The notes below the pieces were generated by a model, which was not told the DNA's origin, did not search any database, and saw only the letters and a program-made list of their open reading frames with translations. Source: Micromonospora chokoriensis (lineage in GTDB: Bacteria > Actinomycetota > Actinomycetes > Mycobacteriales > Micromonosporaceae). From it: a stretch of DNA of 64,000 bases. The DNA lies in contig NZ_JOAN01000014.1 of NCBI RefSeq assembly GCF_000718555.1, forward strand, positions 114,432 to 178,431, written 5' to 3'. Both the position numbers and the translations under genes were made by a program. Of this stretch, positions 56,943 to 64,000 are shown one piece after another; position 1 is the first letter of the stretch; every line of letters begins with the position of its first letter.

Positions 56943-57659
56943 CTAGTCGCGGGGGCCGAGGTCGCCGCTGCGGTAGTGCCGGCGGCAGAGCACCTGGTAG
57001 CGCACCTCGGCGGTCTGGACGGTGTCGCCGATGACGACCTGGGCGCCCTCGCGCACGACCTGCCCGTCGACGACGCGGGCGTTGAGCAGCCCTTCGCGGC
57101 CGCACCAGCAGAGCACCTCGACCTGGATGCGGGCCACCTCGTCGGCCAGCTCGAACAGCCGCTGCGCGGCCGGGAACAGCCGGGACCGGAAGTCGGTGGC
57201 CAGGCCGAACGCGAACACGTCGACGTCGTAGCTGTCGACCAACTCGGCCATCTGCTCCACGTGCTCGACGGTGTAGAAGCACGCCTCGTCGCAGATCAGG
57301 TAGTCGACGCGTACCCCGTCGGCCCACCGGCCGCGCACCAAGGCCCGCAGGTCCAGGTCGTCGGTGACCTCGATGGCCTCGTGGGCCAGGCCGATGCGGG
57401 TGGTGACCTGCGGCCCCAACGACCGGTCGATGCGGGTGGTGACCAGCCCGCGTCGGCCCTGCCGGGCGTGGTTGTAGTTCATCTGCAACGCCATGGTCGA
57501 CTTGCCGCAGTCCATCGGACCCCAGAAGAACTTCAACGCCGCCGCGTGCACCGGACGCCCGTCGAGCCCACGTGCGGCCGCGCACCCGGCCGGCGCGTGT
57601 GGCTGGCCGGGGAACGGGTGGGCCAGGCAGGTCGGGGCGGTGGCGTCGTCGTCGGTCAC
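56943..57659 (-). CDS. tdk: Thymidine kinase (type II)
   Basis: A 238-residue TK1-like kinase that phosphorylates thymidine to TMP. Walker A is FFWGPMDCGKSTMALQMNYN (the usual GPMFSGKT/S has D-C here), the Walker B/lasso VDYLICDEACFYTVEHVEQMAELVD carries the catalytic Glu, and the zinc site includes CWCGREGLLNARVVDG...CRRHY. The N-terminal 40 residues are an extension with CLAHPFPGQPHAPAGC. GTG 57659 is supported by the overlap with a GC-rich but sensible start; the open frame further upstream belongs to the UMF1 gene region. Confidence 0.9.
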   Translation of the reverse strand: MTDDDATAPTCLAHPFPGQPHAPAGCAAARGLDGRPVHAAALKFFWGPMDCGKSTMALQMNYNHARQGRRGLVTTRIDRSLGPQVTTRIGLAHEAIEVTDDLDLRALVRGRWADGVRVDYLICDEACFYTVEHVEQMAELVDSYDVDVFAFGLATDFRSRLFPAAQRLFELADEVARIQVEVLCWCGREGLLNARVVDGQVVREGAQVVIGDTVQTAEVRYQVLCRRHYRSGDLGPRD

Positions 57660-57715
57660 GGTCGGGCAGCCTAGCCCATTGACCGGCTCGGATCGGCCGG
57701 GCGCGGGTGGCGTGC

Positions 57716-59107
57716 TCAGAGCACCCGGGGTGGCGTGTTGCCTGCGGCGACGATGGCACGGCGGATCGGCACGGCGGCGAGGAGCAGGAACCCGACCACG
57801 AAGAAGATCAGCAGTGAGACCAGGCCCACCCGGTACGAGGCGGTGAGCTGGAACACCAGGCCGAAGGCGAGCGGGCCGAGCCAGCTGGTGCCCTTGTCGC
57901 TGATCTCGTAGAAGCCGTAGTACTCGCCTTCCTTCCCGGCCGGGATGAGCTGGCTGAACAGTGATCGGCTCAGCGCCTGGCTGCCGCCGAGGACCAGGCC
58001 GATGGCCGCGCCGAGGATCATGAACGGCACCGGCGCCTCGGCCGGCAGCCGGAACGCGCCGATGATCACACCGGTCCAGAGCACCAGGCTCAGCAGCACG
58101 GTCTTCCAGGCGCCGATGCGCTTGGCCAGCGCGCCGAGGCTCAACGCGCCGCCGAAGGCGAGGAACTGCACCAGCAGGATGGTGATGATCAGGGTGCTCT
58201 GCTCCAGGCGCAGCTCTTCGGTGCCGTACTGGCTGGCCAGGGTGATGACGGTCTGGATGCCGTCGTTGTAGACCAGGAACGCCAGCAGGAAGAACAGCGT
58301 CAGCGGGTACGCCTTGACCTCGCGCAGGGTGCCGGCGAGTTGCCGGAACCCGTCGGTGACCACGTTGCCGCCGCCGGCCAGGGCCGCGACGCTGGGGCGC
58401 TCCCGCAGCCAGCGCAGCGGCACCAGCGTGAACAACGCCCACCAGACTCCGGCGGAGACGATCGACCAGCGCGCCAGGTCGAGGGTGCGCTGCGGGTTGT
58501 CACCCTCGTCGAGCAGGGTGATCGCGACGAGGTTGAGCGCCAGCAGCAGACCGCCGCCGAGGTAGCCCAGCGCCCAGCCGCGGCTGGAGATGCCGTCGCG
58601 TTCGTCGGGGCCGCCAAGCTGCGGCAGGAACGAGTTGTAGACCACGATCGCCGCGCCGAAGGAGATGTTGGCGACCAGGAACAGCGCCCCGCCCAGCAGG
58701 TAGCGGTCGCCGGTGACGAAGGCCATCGCGATGGTCGCGCCAGCGCCGGTGAACGCGGCGCCGCCGAGCAGTCGCTTCTTGTGCGCCGACCGGTCGGCGA
58801 TCGCCCCGATCACCGGCAGCACGAACACGGTGAGAAACACCGACAGCGAGATCAGATACGGGTAGTACGACCCGGCCGCGACCTTGATACCCAGCGGGTA
58901 CACGTATCCGTCGCAGGTGTCCGCGCCCAGCTCGCAGCCGGCCGCCAGCTCGGCGACGGTGGTGAGGAACGGGCCGAGGAACACGGTGATGACCGTGGTC
59001 TGGAACGCGGAGTTCGCCCAGTCGTAGATGTACCAGCCGCGGCGCTCGCGGCGGGTGCTCGCCGGGGGCGGGGCGTCGGTCACCGTGGGGGGCACGGTCT
59101 CGGCCAT
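57716..59107 (-). CDS. UMF1-family MFS transporter
   Basis: A 463-residue UMF1/Atg22-like transporter: RRGWYIYDWANSAFQTTVITVFLGPFLTTVAE at the N-terminus is the family signature, followed by IGAIADRSAHKKRLLGGAAF and SFLPQLGGPDERDGISSRGWALGYLGGG. Twelve helices are visible. Fungal Atg22 exports amino acids from vacuoles; bacterial members are uncharacterised. ATG 59107 is followed upstream by the GDPD gene on the same strand, 18 bp apart. Confidence 0.92.
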   Translation of the reverse strand: MAETVPPTVTDAPPPASTRRERRGWYIYDWANSAFQTTVITVFLGPFLTTVAELAAGCELGADTCDGYVYPLGIKVAAGSYYPYLISLSVFLTVFVLPVIGAIADRSAHKKRLLGGAAFTGAGATIAMAFVTGDRYLLGGALFLVANISFGAAIVVYNSFLPQLGGPDERDGISSRGWALGYLGGGLLLALNLVAITLLDEGDNPQRTLDLARWSIVSAGVWWALFTLVPLRWLRERPSVAALAGGGNVVTDGFRQLAGTLREVKAYPLTLFFLLAFLVYNDGIQTVITLASQYGTEELRLEQSTLIITILLVQFLAFGGALSLGALAKRIGAWKTVLLSLVLWTGVIIGAFRLPAEAPVPFMILGAAIGLVLGGSQALSRSLFSQLIPAGKEGEYYGFYEISDKGTSWLGPLAFGLVFQLTASYRVGLVSLLIFFVVGFLLLAAVPIRRAIVAAGNTPPRVL

Positions 59108-59125
59108 CGGGGGTCCTTCGATGCC

Positions 59126-59893
59126 TCAGGCGGCCCAGTGGCCGCGGCTGCGGTAGACGTCGCGCAGCACGCCGACGTGATCGGTCATGATGCCATCCAC
59201 GCCACGATCCAGTAAGTCGTGCATCTGGGCGGGATCGTCGATCGTCCAGACGTGCACCTGAAGGCCGATGCGGTGGCAGTAGTCGAGGAACCGGCGGTCC
59301 ACCACCGGCACCCGCCCGTAGCGCGGCGGCACCTGCGCGGCGACCACCGACGGCGGCAGCCGCAGCGGACGCCCGTGCAGGGAGGCGAGCCGCAGCCGGG
59401 CGACGCCGCGCATGCCGAGGCTGGTGGCGACCCGTCCGCCGGTGAGCGCGCGCAGCCGGGTCAGCCGGGCGTCGCTGAACGAGGCGAGCAGCACCCGATC
59501 CCCGGCGCCGACCCGGGTCACGGTGGCGACGGTCGGCTCGACGCCGCCGTCGGCCTTCACGTCGATGTTGAAGCGGACCTGCGGCCAGGCGTCCAACACC
59601 TCATCGAGGCGGGGTACGACGGCAGCGCCGCCGACGCGTACCGAGGCGAGGTCGGCCCAGCTCATCTCGGCGATGCGCCCCGCCTCACCGGTCACCCGGC
59701 GCAGCGTCGGGTCGTGGAAGATCACCGCCACGCCGTCCGCGGTGGCGTGCACGTCGGTCTCCACGTACCGGTAGCCCAGGCCGATGGCACGGGCGAACGC
59801 CTCGGTGGTGTTCTCGTCGCCCTCGGCGGCGCCGCCACGGTGGGCGAACGCCAGCGGCGCGGGCGCGTCGAGGTAGCCGAATCGGGTCAGCAC
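59126..59893 (-). CDS. Glycerophosphodiester phosphodiesterase
   Basis: A 255-residue GDPD: LAFAHRGGAAEGDENTTEAFARAI with the catalytic HRG and E, ETDVHATADGVAVIFHDPTLRRVTG with the DxH/FHD metal and acid-base residues, and FNIDVKADGG. The C-terminal VHVWTIDDPAQMHDLLDRGVDGIMTDHVGVLRDVY completes the TIM barrel. It hydrolyses deacylated phospholipids to glycerol-3-phosphate and an alcohol. GTG 59893 is chosen. It is probably in an operon with the UMF1 transporter. Confidence 0.93.
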   Translation of the reverse strand: MLTRFGYLDAPAPLAFAHRGGAAEGDENTTEAFARAIGLGYRYVETDVHATADGVAVIFHDPTLRRVTGEAGRIAEMSWADLASVRVGGAAVVPRLDEVLDAWPQVRFNIDVKADGGVEPTVATVTRVGAGDRVLLASFSDARLTRLRALTGGRVATSLGMRGVARLRLASLHGRPLRLPPSVVAAQVPPRYGRVPVVDRRFLDYCHRIGLQVHVWTIDDPAQMHDLLDRGVDGIMTDHVGVLRDVYRSRGHWAA

Positions 59894-59981
59894 GCGACGC
59901 AGTATGCCCTCGGTTGGTGGCCGGCGGGTGGCCGGTGGGCGTCTGTCGCCCGCCGGCGCCGCCGTTGTCGTCGGGGGCGGG

Positions 59982-60557
59982 TCAGCTCCAGTCGGTCTGG
60001 TAGCCGTCGTGGCGCAACAGGTCCAGCAGTTCGGCGTCGCTGGGCCGGTGCACGCGGGTGAGCGCGGCGGTCAGCTCGTCGACTCCGACCGGGTCCGGCC
60101 CCTGCACCTCGATCGCCCGTACCTTGGCTCCATCGGTGCGATAGAGGGCGATGGACGGGTCGCTGTTGTCGGTGTCGTGGGTCACGATCAGCGTGCTCCC
60201 GCCGCTGAGGTCGGTGCAGGTACGCACCCGCGGCGAGCCGCAGTCGACGCCTGCGGGTAGCCCTCTGGCGGGTTGCGGCACGCGCAGCCGCCAGAGCACA
60301 GGCACGGTCCGGCCATCGGCGGTGCGCAGCTGGTAGGCGATGTCGAGGCCGCCGCGCTCAAGCCAGCCGACGGTGCCGGGCCCGGTCACGTCGTCGGGGA
60401 TCAGCAGCTGATCCCGCGGCCACGGTGACAGTCTGGTCAGGTCGGCGAGGTCCCGTTGGTTCTTGGCGTGGTGGTGCTCGATCCGCAGACCGGCGTAGCC
60501 GATCCCGCCGACGACGAGGAGTAGCACTGCGGCGAGGACGAGACGACGGCGCGACAC
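59982..60557 (-). CDS. Hypothetical membrane-anchored secreted protein
   Basis: A 191-residue protein: one N-terminal helix (RRRLVLAAVLLLVVGGIGYAGLRI) and an extracytoplasmic domain (LSPWPRDQLLIPDDVTGPGTVGWLERGGLDIAYQLRTADGRTVPVLWRLRVP...VDCGSPRVRTCTDLSGGSTLIVTHDTDNSDPSIALYRTDGAKVRAIEV). The two nearby cysteines may form a disulfide. The sequence looks like a real conserved protein, but I know no family. GTG 60557 is used. Confidence 0.7.
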   Translation of the reverse strand: MSRRRLVLAAVLLLVVGGIGYAGLRIEHHHAKNQRDLADLTRLSPWPRDQLLIPDDVTGPGTVGWLERGGLDIAYQLRTADGRTVPVLWRLRVPQPARGLPAGVDCGSPRVRTCTDLSGGSTLIVTHDTDNSDPSIALYRTDGAKVRAIEVQGPDPVGVDELTAALTRVHRPSDAELLDLLRHDGYQTDWS

Positions 60558-60613
60558 CTGATCATTGTCCCGGTCGCCCGTACGGCTCAGGTGCCCGGGC
60601 GGGAGCACGCCGC

Positions 60614-61387
60614 TCAGGCTGAGTGACGGCGGTGCACGCGAGTGAGGTCGGTGGGGCGGCCCGGGTCGACGTGGTGGGGCAGGTCGGGCTCGTCGGGGCG
60701 TAGCGGCGCCAGGGTGTCGGTGAGCGCGTCGATGATCCGACTGGTGGCCCGGCGGGCGGCGCCAGGGCTGTCGGCGGTGGTCTCGCCCAGGTCGACGGGG
60801 GCGCCGAAGTGCACCCGGATCACCGGGCGGCGCCACAGTGACCGAGCGATGCCGCGCAGCATTCCCCGGGGCGCCTGGTAGGGCAACACCTCGTGGGTAC
60901 CCCACTGGGCGACCGGGACGACCGGTGCGCCGCAGGCCAGGGCGAGCCGGGCGGCGCCGGTCTTGCCGCGTTCGGGCCACAGGCCGGGGTCCAGGCTGAT
61001 GCGCCCCTCGGGGTAGATGAGGATCACCGAGCCGTGGGCGACGGCCGCGGCGGCGTCGTCGAGGGCCCGGTGCACGGCGCTGGTGCCCCGGTCGACCCGG
61101 ATGTGCCCGGCGTGGCGCATGGCGGCACCGAACACCGGGACGCGGAACAGTCCGGCGGTCGCCATGATCCGGGGTGCGATGCCGCGGGTCTGGCAGGCGG
61201 CGGCCATCACCACCGGGTCGAACGGGCTGATGTGGTTGGCGGCCAGCACCAGCGGGCCGCGACGAAGGTGCGCCGGGACGTCTCCGGTGACCTCGAGGCG
61301 GGCGAGCAGGCTGACCAGGCCACGGGCCAGCAGCAGGGCGGCGCGCCAGATCAGCGGCGGCTGCCAGGTGGTGTGTGCGGTGTTCAT
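60614..61387 (-). CDS. 1-acyl-sn-glycerol-3-phosphate acyltransferase-like protein
   Basis: A 257-residue PlsC-type acyltransferase: NHISPFDPVVMAA (HX4D catalytic motif), FRVPVFGAAMRHAGHIRVDRG, and YPEGRISLDPGLWPERGKTGAARLAL (motif III/EGxS-like), plus PVVPVAQWGTHEVLP. It should acylate lysophosphatidic acid or a related acceptor in membrane lipid synthesis. ATG 61387 lies 56 bp downstream (minus strand) of the preceding cydAB divergent promoter area. Confidence 0.9.
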   Translation of the reverse strand: MNTAHTTWQPPLIWRAALLLARGLVSLLARLEVTGDVPAHLRRGPLVLAANHISPFDPVVMAAACQTRGIAPRIMATAGLFRVPVFGAAMRHAGHIRVDRGTSAVHRALDDAAAAVAHGSVILIYPEGRISLDPGLWPERGKTGAARLALACGAPVVPVAQWGTHEVLPYQAPRGMLRGIARSLWRRPVIRVHFGAPVDLGETTADSPGAARRATSRIIDALTDTLAPLRPDEPDLPHHVDPGRPTDLTRVHRRHSA

Positions 61388-61511
61388 CAGCGCGCCATCG
61401 TCGCACGCGGCGGCGGGGCCGCGAGGGCGGGTCGGGTGATCAGGGTCATTGGTCCCGGGTCGTTTCGGGCCACCCGGCCCTGCCCTTTTCTCTACGACGA
61501 GCAGTAGTATT

Positions 61512-61528
61512 TACTACGTCTCGTAGTA
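61512..61528. promoter_or_regulatory. Palindromic operator upstream of cydA
   Basis: TACTACG-TCT-CGTAGTA is a perfect dyad, overlapped by a second, GTAGTA-TT-TACTAC (61504-61517), and preceded by an imperfect CTACGACGAG. The TACTAC/GTAGTA words resemble operators of BlaI/MecI/CopY-type repressors. It lies 22 bp before the chosen cydA start. Confidence 0.65.
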
Positions 61529-61549
61529 CGGATGGCTGGGGGTTTTCAG

Positions 61550-62962
61550 GTGGACGCGTTGGACGTTGCCCGCTGGCAGTTCGGTGTCACCACCGTCTAC
61601 CACTTCCTCTTCGTGCCGCTGACCATCGGCCTGTCCGTGCTGGTGGCCATCCTGCAGACGATGTGGCACCGCACCGGCAACGAGCGCTACCTCAAGCTCA
61701 CCAAGTTCTACGGCAAGCTGTTCCTGATCAATTTTGCCATGGGCGTGGTCACCGGCATCGTGCAGGAGTTCCAGTTCGGCATGAACTGGAGCGACTACTC
61801 CCGCTTCGTGGGCGACATCTTCGGCGCACCCCTGGCCATCGAGGCGCTTGTCGCGTTCTTCCTCGAATCCACCTTCATCGGCCTATGGATCTTCGGCTGG
61901 GACCGGCTGCCCAAGCGCGCGCACCTGGCCAGCATCTGGGCCGCCGCGATCGGCACCAACCTCAGCGCGTACTTCATCCTCGCCGCGAACTCGTTCATGC
62001 AGAACCCGGTCGGCTACCGGATCAACCCGGACAGCGGACGCGCCGAGCTGACCGACTTCCCAGCCGTGCTGACCAACAAGGTCGCCCTGATCACCTTCCC
62101 GCACACCCTGGCCGGCTCCTTCCTGGTCGCCGGGTCGCTGGTCGTCGCGGTCGGCCTGTACCACGTGATCCGCAACCCCGGTTCGGCCGACACCGGCGCG
62201 TACCGCTTCGCCACCAAGTTCGGCTCCTGGGTCGTCCTGGTCGCCTCCGCCGCCGTGCTGTTCACCGGCGACATCCAGGGCAAGATCATGACGGACGTGC
62301 AGCCGATGAAGATGGCCGCCGCCGAGGGCCTCTACACCACCGAGAGCCCCGCCTCATTCTCCGTGCTCACCATCGGCAGCCTCGACGGCAGCCGCGAGGT
62401 GTTCGCCCTCAAGATCCCGTACCTGCTGTCGTACCTGGGCACCGGCGACCCGCACGGCACCGTGCAGGGCATCGACGACCTCCAGGCCCAGTACGCCACC
62501 CAGTACGGTGCCGGCAGCTACACCCCGATCATCCCGGTCACCTACTGGAGCTTCCGCTTCATGATCGCCTTCGGGATGGCGGCCGGCGCGATCGCCCTGC
62601 TGGTGCTCTGGAGCCAGCGCAAGGGCCGCACCCCCAGTAGCAAGTGGCTGCTGCGCGCCGGGCTGGCCATGCCGGTGCTGCCCCTGCTGGCCAACTCCTT
62701 CGGCTGGATCTTCACGGAGATGGGCCGCCAGCCGTGGATCGTCTTCGGCGAGATGCTCACCCGCAACGGGGTGTCGCGCAGCGTCTCGCTGGCCGAGGTG
62801 CTTACCTCCTTCGCCGCCTTCACGCTGATCTACGCCACCCTCGCCGTGATCGAGGTCAAGCTCCTGCTGCGCTACGCCAAGGCGGGCGTGCCCGACGTCA
62901 GCGAGCAACCCCCCACCGACGACACCGACGACGCCGAGCGCCCGCTCGCCTTCGCCTACTGA
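61550..62962 (+). CDS. cydA: Cytochrome bd ubiquinol/menaquinol oxidase subunit I
   Basis: A 470-residue membrane subunit of a bd-type quinol oxidase (high-affinity, non-proton-pumping terminal oxidase). Starting at GTG 61550 gives VDALDVARWQFGVTTVYHFLFVPLTIGL, with His18 the b595-type haem ligand. EALVAFFLESTFIGLW carries the conserved glutamates, LITFPHTLAGSFLVAGSLVV the b558 His, and GWIFTEMGRQPW the Met ligand plus the GRQPW signature. A short Q-loop is expected. GGGGG at 61537-61541 precedes GTG 61550; ATG 61532 is an alternative. cydB follows 14 bp downstream. Confidence 0.95.
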   Translation: MDALDVARWQFGVTTVYHFLFVPLTIGLSVLVAILQTMWHRTGNERYLKLTKFYGKLFLINFAMGVVTGIVQEFQFGMNWSDYSRFVGDIFGAPLAIEALVAFFLESTFIGLWIFGWDRLPKRAHLASIWAAAIGTNLSAYFILAANSFMQNPVGYRINPDSGRAELTDFPAVLTNKVALITFPHTLAGSFLVAGSLVVAVGLYHVIRNPGSADTGAYRFATKFGSWVVLVASAAVLFTGDIQGKIMTDVQPMKMAAAEGLYTTESPASFSVLTIGSLDGSREVFALKIPYLLSYLGTGDPHGTVQGIDDLQAQYATQYGAGSYTPIIPVTYWSFRFMIAFGMAAGAIALLVLWSQRKGRTPSSKWLLRAGLAMPVLPLLANSFGWIFTEMGRQPWIVFGEMLTRNGVSRSVSLAEVLTSFAAFTLIYATLAVIEVKLLLRYAKAGVPDVSEQPPTDDTDDAERPLAFAY

Positions 62963-62976
62963 TCCCGGAGCCCATC

Positions 62977-63975
62977 GTGGAACTGACCACCATCTGGTTT
63001 CTCCTCGTCGCCGTGCTGTTCACCGGGTACTTCATCCTGGAGGGCTTCGACTTCGGCGTCGGCATGCTGCTGCCCGTGCTCGGCCGCGACGACCGGGAAC
63101 GCCGCGTCCTGATCAACACCATCGGCCCGGTCTGGGACGGCAACGAGGTGTGGCTGATCACCGCCGGTGGCGCCATGTTCGCCGCGTTCCCCGAGTGGTA
63201 CGCCACCCTGTTCTCCGGCTTCTACCTACCGCTGCTGCTGATCCTGCTGGCCCTGATCGCCCGAGGGGTCGCCTTCGAATACCGGCACAAGCGCCCCGAG
63301 GCGTCCTGGAAGCGCCGCTGGGACACGGCGATCGTGGTCGGCTCGCTGCTGCCGGCGATCCTGTGGGGCGTCGCCTTCGCCAACATCCTGCGCGGCGTGC
63401 CACTGGACGCCGACCACGAGTACGTCGGTGGCCTGCTGAACCTGCTCAACCCGTACGCCCTGCTCGGTGGTGCGACCACCCTCGCGCTGTTCCTCACCCA
63501 CGGCGCGGTGTTCCTCGCCCTGAAGACCACCGGTGACATCCGCGAGCGCGCGGGCGCGCTCGCCGTGCGCCTCGGTGTCGGCGCCGCCGTGCTCGCGGTC
63601 GGATTCCTCACCTGGACGCTGAGCATCCGCTCCAGCGCCGCCGCCGTCGTGCTCGCCGTCGGCGCGGCCCTCGCCCTGCTCGGTGGCCTCGCCGCCGCCC
63701 GGGTACGCCGGGAGGGCTGGGCGTTCACCGGCACCGCCGTGGCGATCGGCCTGGCCGTGGCGACCCTGTTCGCGGCGCTGTTCCCGAACGTGCTGCCCTC
63801 CACCCTGGACACCGCCGGCACGCTGACGGCCACCAACGCCGCCTCCACCCCGTACACCCTGAAGATCATGACCTGGGTGGCGGTGATCTTCACACCGGTG
63901 GTGCTGGCCTACCAGGGGTGGACGTACTGGGTGTTCCGCAAGCGCATCGGCGTAGCCAACATCCCCCAGCACTGA
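62977..63975 (+). CDS. cydB: Cytochrome bd oxidase subunit II
   Basis: A 332-residue, 8-9-helix partner of CydA: MELTTIWFLLVAVLFTGYFILEGFDFGVGMLLPVLGRDDRERRVLINTIGPVWDGNEVWLITAGGAMFAAFPEWYATLFSGFYLPLLLILLALIARGVAFEYRHK. It includes the conserved GFDFG, GPVWDGNEVWL and FxxWYA motifs. GTG 62977 has GGAG just upstream. Together the two genes encode a complete cytochrome bd; cydD/cydC maturation genes would be expected just beyond the window. Confidence 0.95.
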   Translation: MELTTIWFLLVAVLFTGYFILEGFDFGVGMLLPVLGRDDRERRVLINTIGPVWDGNEVWLITAGGAMFAAFPEWYATLFSGFYLPLLLILLALIARGVAFEYRHKRPEASWKRRWDTAIVVGSLLPAILWGVAFANILRGVPLDADHEYVGGLLNLLNPYALLGGATTLALFLTHGAVFLALKTTGDIRERAGALAVRLGVGAAVLAVGFLTWTLSIRSSAAAVVLAVGAALALLGGLAAARVRREGWAFTGTAVAIGLAVATLFAALFPNVLPSTLDTAGTLTATNAASTPYTLKIMTWVAVIFTPVVLAYQGWTYWVFRKRIGVANIPQH

Positions 63976-64000
63976 CCCCCCACCCGCCCCTGCCTCCCGC

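Noticed and set aside
1..64000. CRISPR arrays, rRNA or tRNA genes, biosynthetic gene cluster
   Set aside because: No regular spacer repeats, no rRNA segments, and no polyketide or peptide synthetase modules were seen; no tRNA-like cloverleaf was recognised by eye.

Overview
The window is very GC-rich, with dense short-gapped genes, frequent GTG starts and ATGA/GTGA stop-start overlaps. It carries RbpA, an Scr1-type helix-turn-helix/DUF397 pair, mycothiol-type DinB proteins, an HspR-like operator and the lnt-ppm-fxsA-rbpA neighbourhood. Together these point to a filamentous actinomycete, most probably Micromonosporaceae (Micromonospora-like). The species call is inference.

Region 1 (1-6.0 kb) is a tightly coupled lysine-degradation operon. 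It holds the 3' end of 3,5-diaminohexanoate dehydrogenase (kdd), an amidohydrolase, a 13-codon mini-ORF bridging two GTGA overlaps, both subunits of B12/PLP-dependent lysine 5,6-aminomutase (kamD, kamE), 3-aminobutyryl-CoA ammonia-lyase (kal) and a MutL-like ATPase. A tandem 49-bp repeat forms the end of kal and fills the gap before the MutL-like gene. A promoter, long-range pairing and a strong terminator at 6.07-6.41 kb suggest an unassigned structured RNA of about 300 nt.

Region 2 (6.6-11.6 kb) is conserved envelope and transcription housekeeping: apolipoprotein N-acyltransferase (lnt), polyprenol-phosphate mannosyltransferase, FxsA, RbpA and a zinc-ribbon coiled-coil protein.

Region 3 (11.6-50 kb) is accessory and regulator-rich. 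It contains divergent regulator/target pairs with visible operators: TetR with an MFS and FMO-SDR genes, TetR with an NAD(P)H-binding protein, TetR with a TetX-like monooxygenase, LysR with an MFS, and an RsrR-like Rrf2 protein with an NmrA-like gene. It also has an ABC-2 exporter, an ECF42-type sigma factor with its YCII/DGPF partner, a SigE-family sigma factor coupled to a membrane protein, many GNAT acetyltransferases, an Eis homologue and gene relics (a Tn3-type transposase end, a HAD fragment). An AT-richer palindrome cluster lies near 31 kb.

Region 4 (50-64 kb) returns to household functions: Hsp20 behind an HspR-type operator, a tyrosine recombinase, a CAP-domain protein, a beta-propeller protein, an AidB-like acyl-CoA dehydrogenase, LtrA, thymidine kinase, a UMF1 transporter, a glycerophosphodiester phosphodiesterase, an acyltransferase and cytochrome bd oxidase (cydAB) behind a strong palindromic operator. 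I found no tRNA, rRNA, CRISPR array or intact insertion sequence.
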